A stretch of 64,000 bases of DNA from Mesorhizobium sp. B4-1-3 (GTDB lineage Bacteria; Pseudomonadota; Alphaproteobacteria; Rhizobiales; Rhizobiaceae), in the NCBI RefSeq assembly GCF_006439355.1, contig NZ_VFTG01000002.1:248001-312000 (forward strand). Direction: 5' to 3'. The notes under the pieces are model-generated. The model did no database searches and was not told the origin of the DNA. It saw only the letters and a list, made by a program, of their open reading frames with translations. Shown piece after piece: positions 63,301-64,000 of this stretch (positions are counted from its first letter, which is position 1; each line of letters opens with the position of its first letter). The translations under genes were made by a program, and so were the position numbers.

Positions 63301-64000
63301 ATGCGCCACATCATGGCCAAAAGCCTCGCCCCGACCGATTCGATCCGCGACTACATGGCCGCGCAGGAAAAGAAGTCGCTGCTGCGCTTCCTAACCTGCG
63401 GCTCGGTCGACGACGGCAAGTCGACGCTTATCGGCCGGCTGCTCTCCGACACCAAGCAGATCTTCGAGGACCAGCTTGCCGCGCTCGAGAAGGATTCGCG
63501 CAAGCACGGCACCACCGGCGACGACATCGACTTCGCGCTCCTGGTCGACGGACTGGAGGCGGAGCGCGAGCAGGGCATCACCATCGACGTCGCCTATCGT
63601 TTCTTCGCTACGCCCAAGCGCAAGTTCATCGTCGCCGACACGCCCGGCCATGAGCAGTACACGCGCAACATGGCGACGGGCGCCTCGACAGCCGATCTCG
63701 CCATCGTGCTGATCGATGCGCGCCAGGGCGTGCTGCGCCAGACCAGGCGTCATTCGATCATCGCCTCGCTGCTCGGCATCCGGCACATCGTGCTTACGGT
63801 CAACAAGATCGACCTCGTCGGCTTCGACAAAATCGTGTTCGACCGGATCGTCGCCGACTACGCCGAGTTCGCGCGGGAGCTGGGCTTTGTGAGCGTCGCG
63901 CCGATCCCGATGTCGGCGCGCTTCGGCGACAACGTCACCAGCCGCTCGGAACGCACGCCCTGGTATTCCGGGCCGTCGCTGATCGAGCATCTGGAAACCG
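63301..64000 (+). CDS. cysN: Sulfate adenylyltransferase subunit 1 (GTPase), 3' partial
   Basis: The first 233 residues of the GTPase subunit, cut by the window end. G1 [16 protein letters not shown]2 [15 protein letters not shown]3 [12 protein letters not shown] and G4 NKIDLV are intact. ATG 63301 is two bases after cysD; a second ATG at 63313 is possible. Whether an APS kinase domain (CysC) is fused at the C-terminus, as in NodQ-type proteins, cannot be seen. Such a fusion would give PAPS for the sulfotransferase. Confidence 0.95.
   Translation, partial: MRHIMAKSLAPTDSIRDYMAAQEKKSLLRFLTCGSVDDGKSTLIGRLLSDTKQIFEDQLAALEKDSRKHGTTGDDIDFALLVDGLEAEREQGITIDVAYRFFATPKRKFIVADTPGHEQYTRNMATGASTADLAIVLIDARQGVLRQTRRHSIIASLLGIRHIVLTVNKIDLVGFDKIVFDRIVADYAEFARELGFVSVAPIPMSARFGDNVTSRSERTPWYSGPSLIEHLET

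Overview
The window reads as chromosomal DNA of a high-GC alphaproteobacterium of the order Hyphomicrobiales, most likely Mesorhizobium or a close relative. The grounds are the ccrM / HAD / mutY / dciA / dsbA / smc neighbourhood, rhizobial-type mosaic intergenic repeats, and protein families typical of that group (YqgE, pyruvate phosphate dikinase, winged-helix/TPR regulators, quinovosamine-type O-antigen initiation genes). The genus is an inference. No phage, IS transposase, CRISPR array or rRNA was seen.

Layout. 0.1-3.3 kb: histidine phosphatase-like protein, a frameshifted DUF2938 gene, peroxiredoxin, a stand-alone DsbD-alpha/ScsB-like protein and YqgE. 3.5-9.7 kb: a minus-strand run thrC, M16 peptidase, GNAT acetyltransferase and a membrane c-di-GMP protein with a degenerate GGDEF and an intact EAL domain. 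9.8-13.6 kb: a lipoprotein, a winged-helix/TPR regulator divergent from a cupin gene, and a HAD phosphatase. 13.7-21.6 kb: core cell-cycle and DNA genes (CcrM methylase, HAD, MutY, DciA, a DsbA-like thioredoxin, SMC). 21.7-28.7 kb: an unusual HAD-plus-P-loop-ATPase fusion, an acetamidase/formamidase, tRNA-Gln(UUG), a truncated GDP-sugar reductase remnant, a VOC protein and ppdK. 28.9-37.7 kb: two tandem GT9 heptosyltransferase paralogues, a polysaccharide deacetylase-like protein, a frameshifted DUF427 gene, an acyl-CoA ligase, a DUF1499 protein, a metallo-beta-lactamase-fold hydrolase and bioY.

37.9-61.9 kb is a large O-antigen/surface polysaccharide locus. It holds dTDP-rhamnose genes (rfbACBD), GDP-mannose supply (phosphomannomutase, mannose-1-phosphate guanylyltransferase), two GDP-mannose 4,6-dehydratase homologues and a perosamine-synthase-like aminotransferase. 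These are followed by an ABC-2 exporter pair (Wzm/Wzt), two large glycosyltransferase-like proteins, a sulfotransferase-like protein, a NeuD/PerB-like N-acetyltransferase and two GT4 glycosyltransferases. A quinovosamine-type initiation module (4,6-dehydratase, phosphoglycosyl transferase, reductase) and an O-antigen ligase close the locus. From about 45.7 to 53.7 kb the DNA is visibly AT-richer, which suggests a replaced, serotype-specific cassette. Gene scars (an rfbA 5' remnant, duplicated gmd 5' ends) lie close to its left side. The inferred product is an ABC-exported O-antigen made from GDP-perosamine/N-acetylperosamine and dTDP-rhamnose and started on a QuiNAc-type lipid carrier. Sulfation is possible.

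62.4-64.0 kb: cysD and the start of cysN (ATP sulfurylase), cut by the window end. Two genes (DUF2938, DUF427) each carry what looks like a single-base deletion in a short homopolymer, so assembly error should be excluded before calling them pseudogenes.
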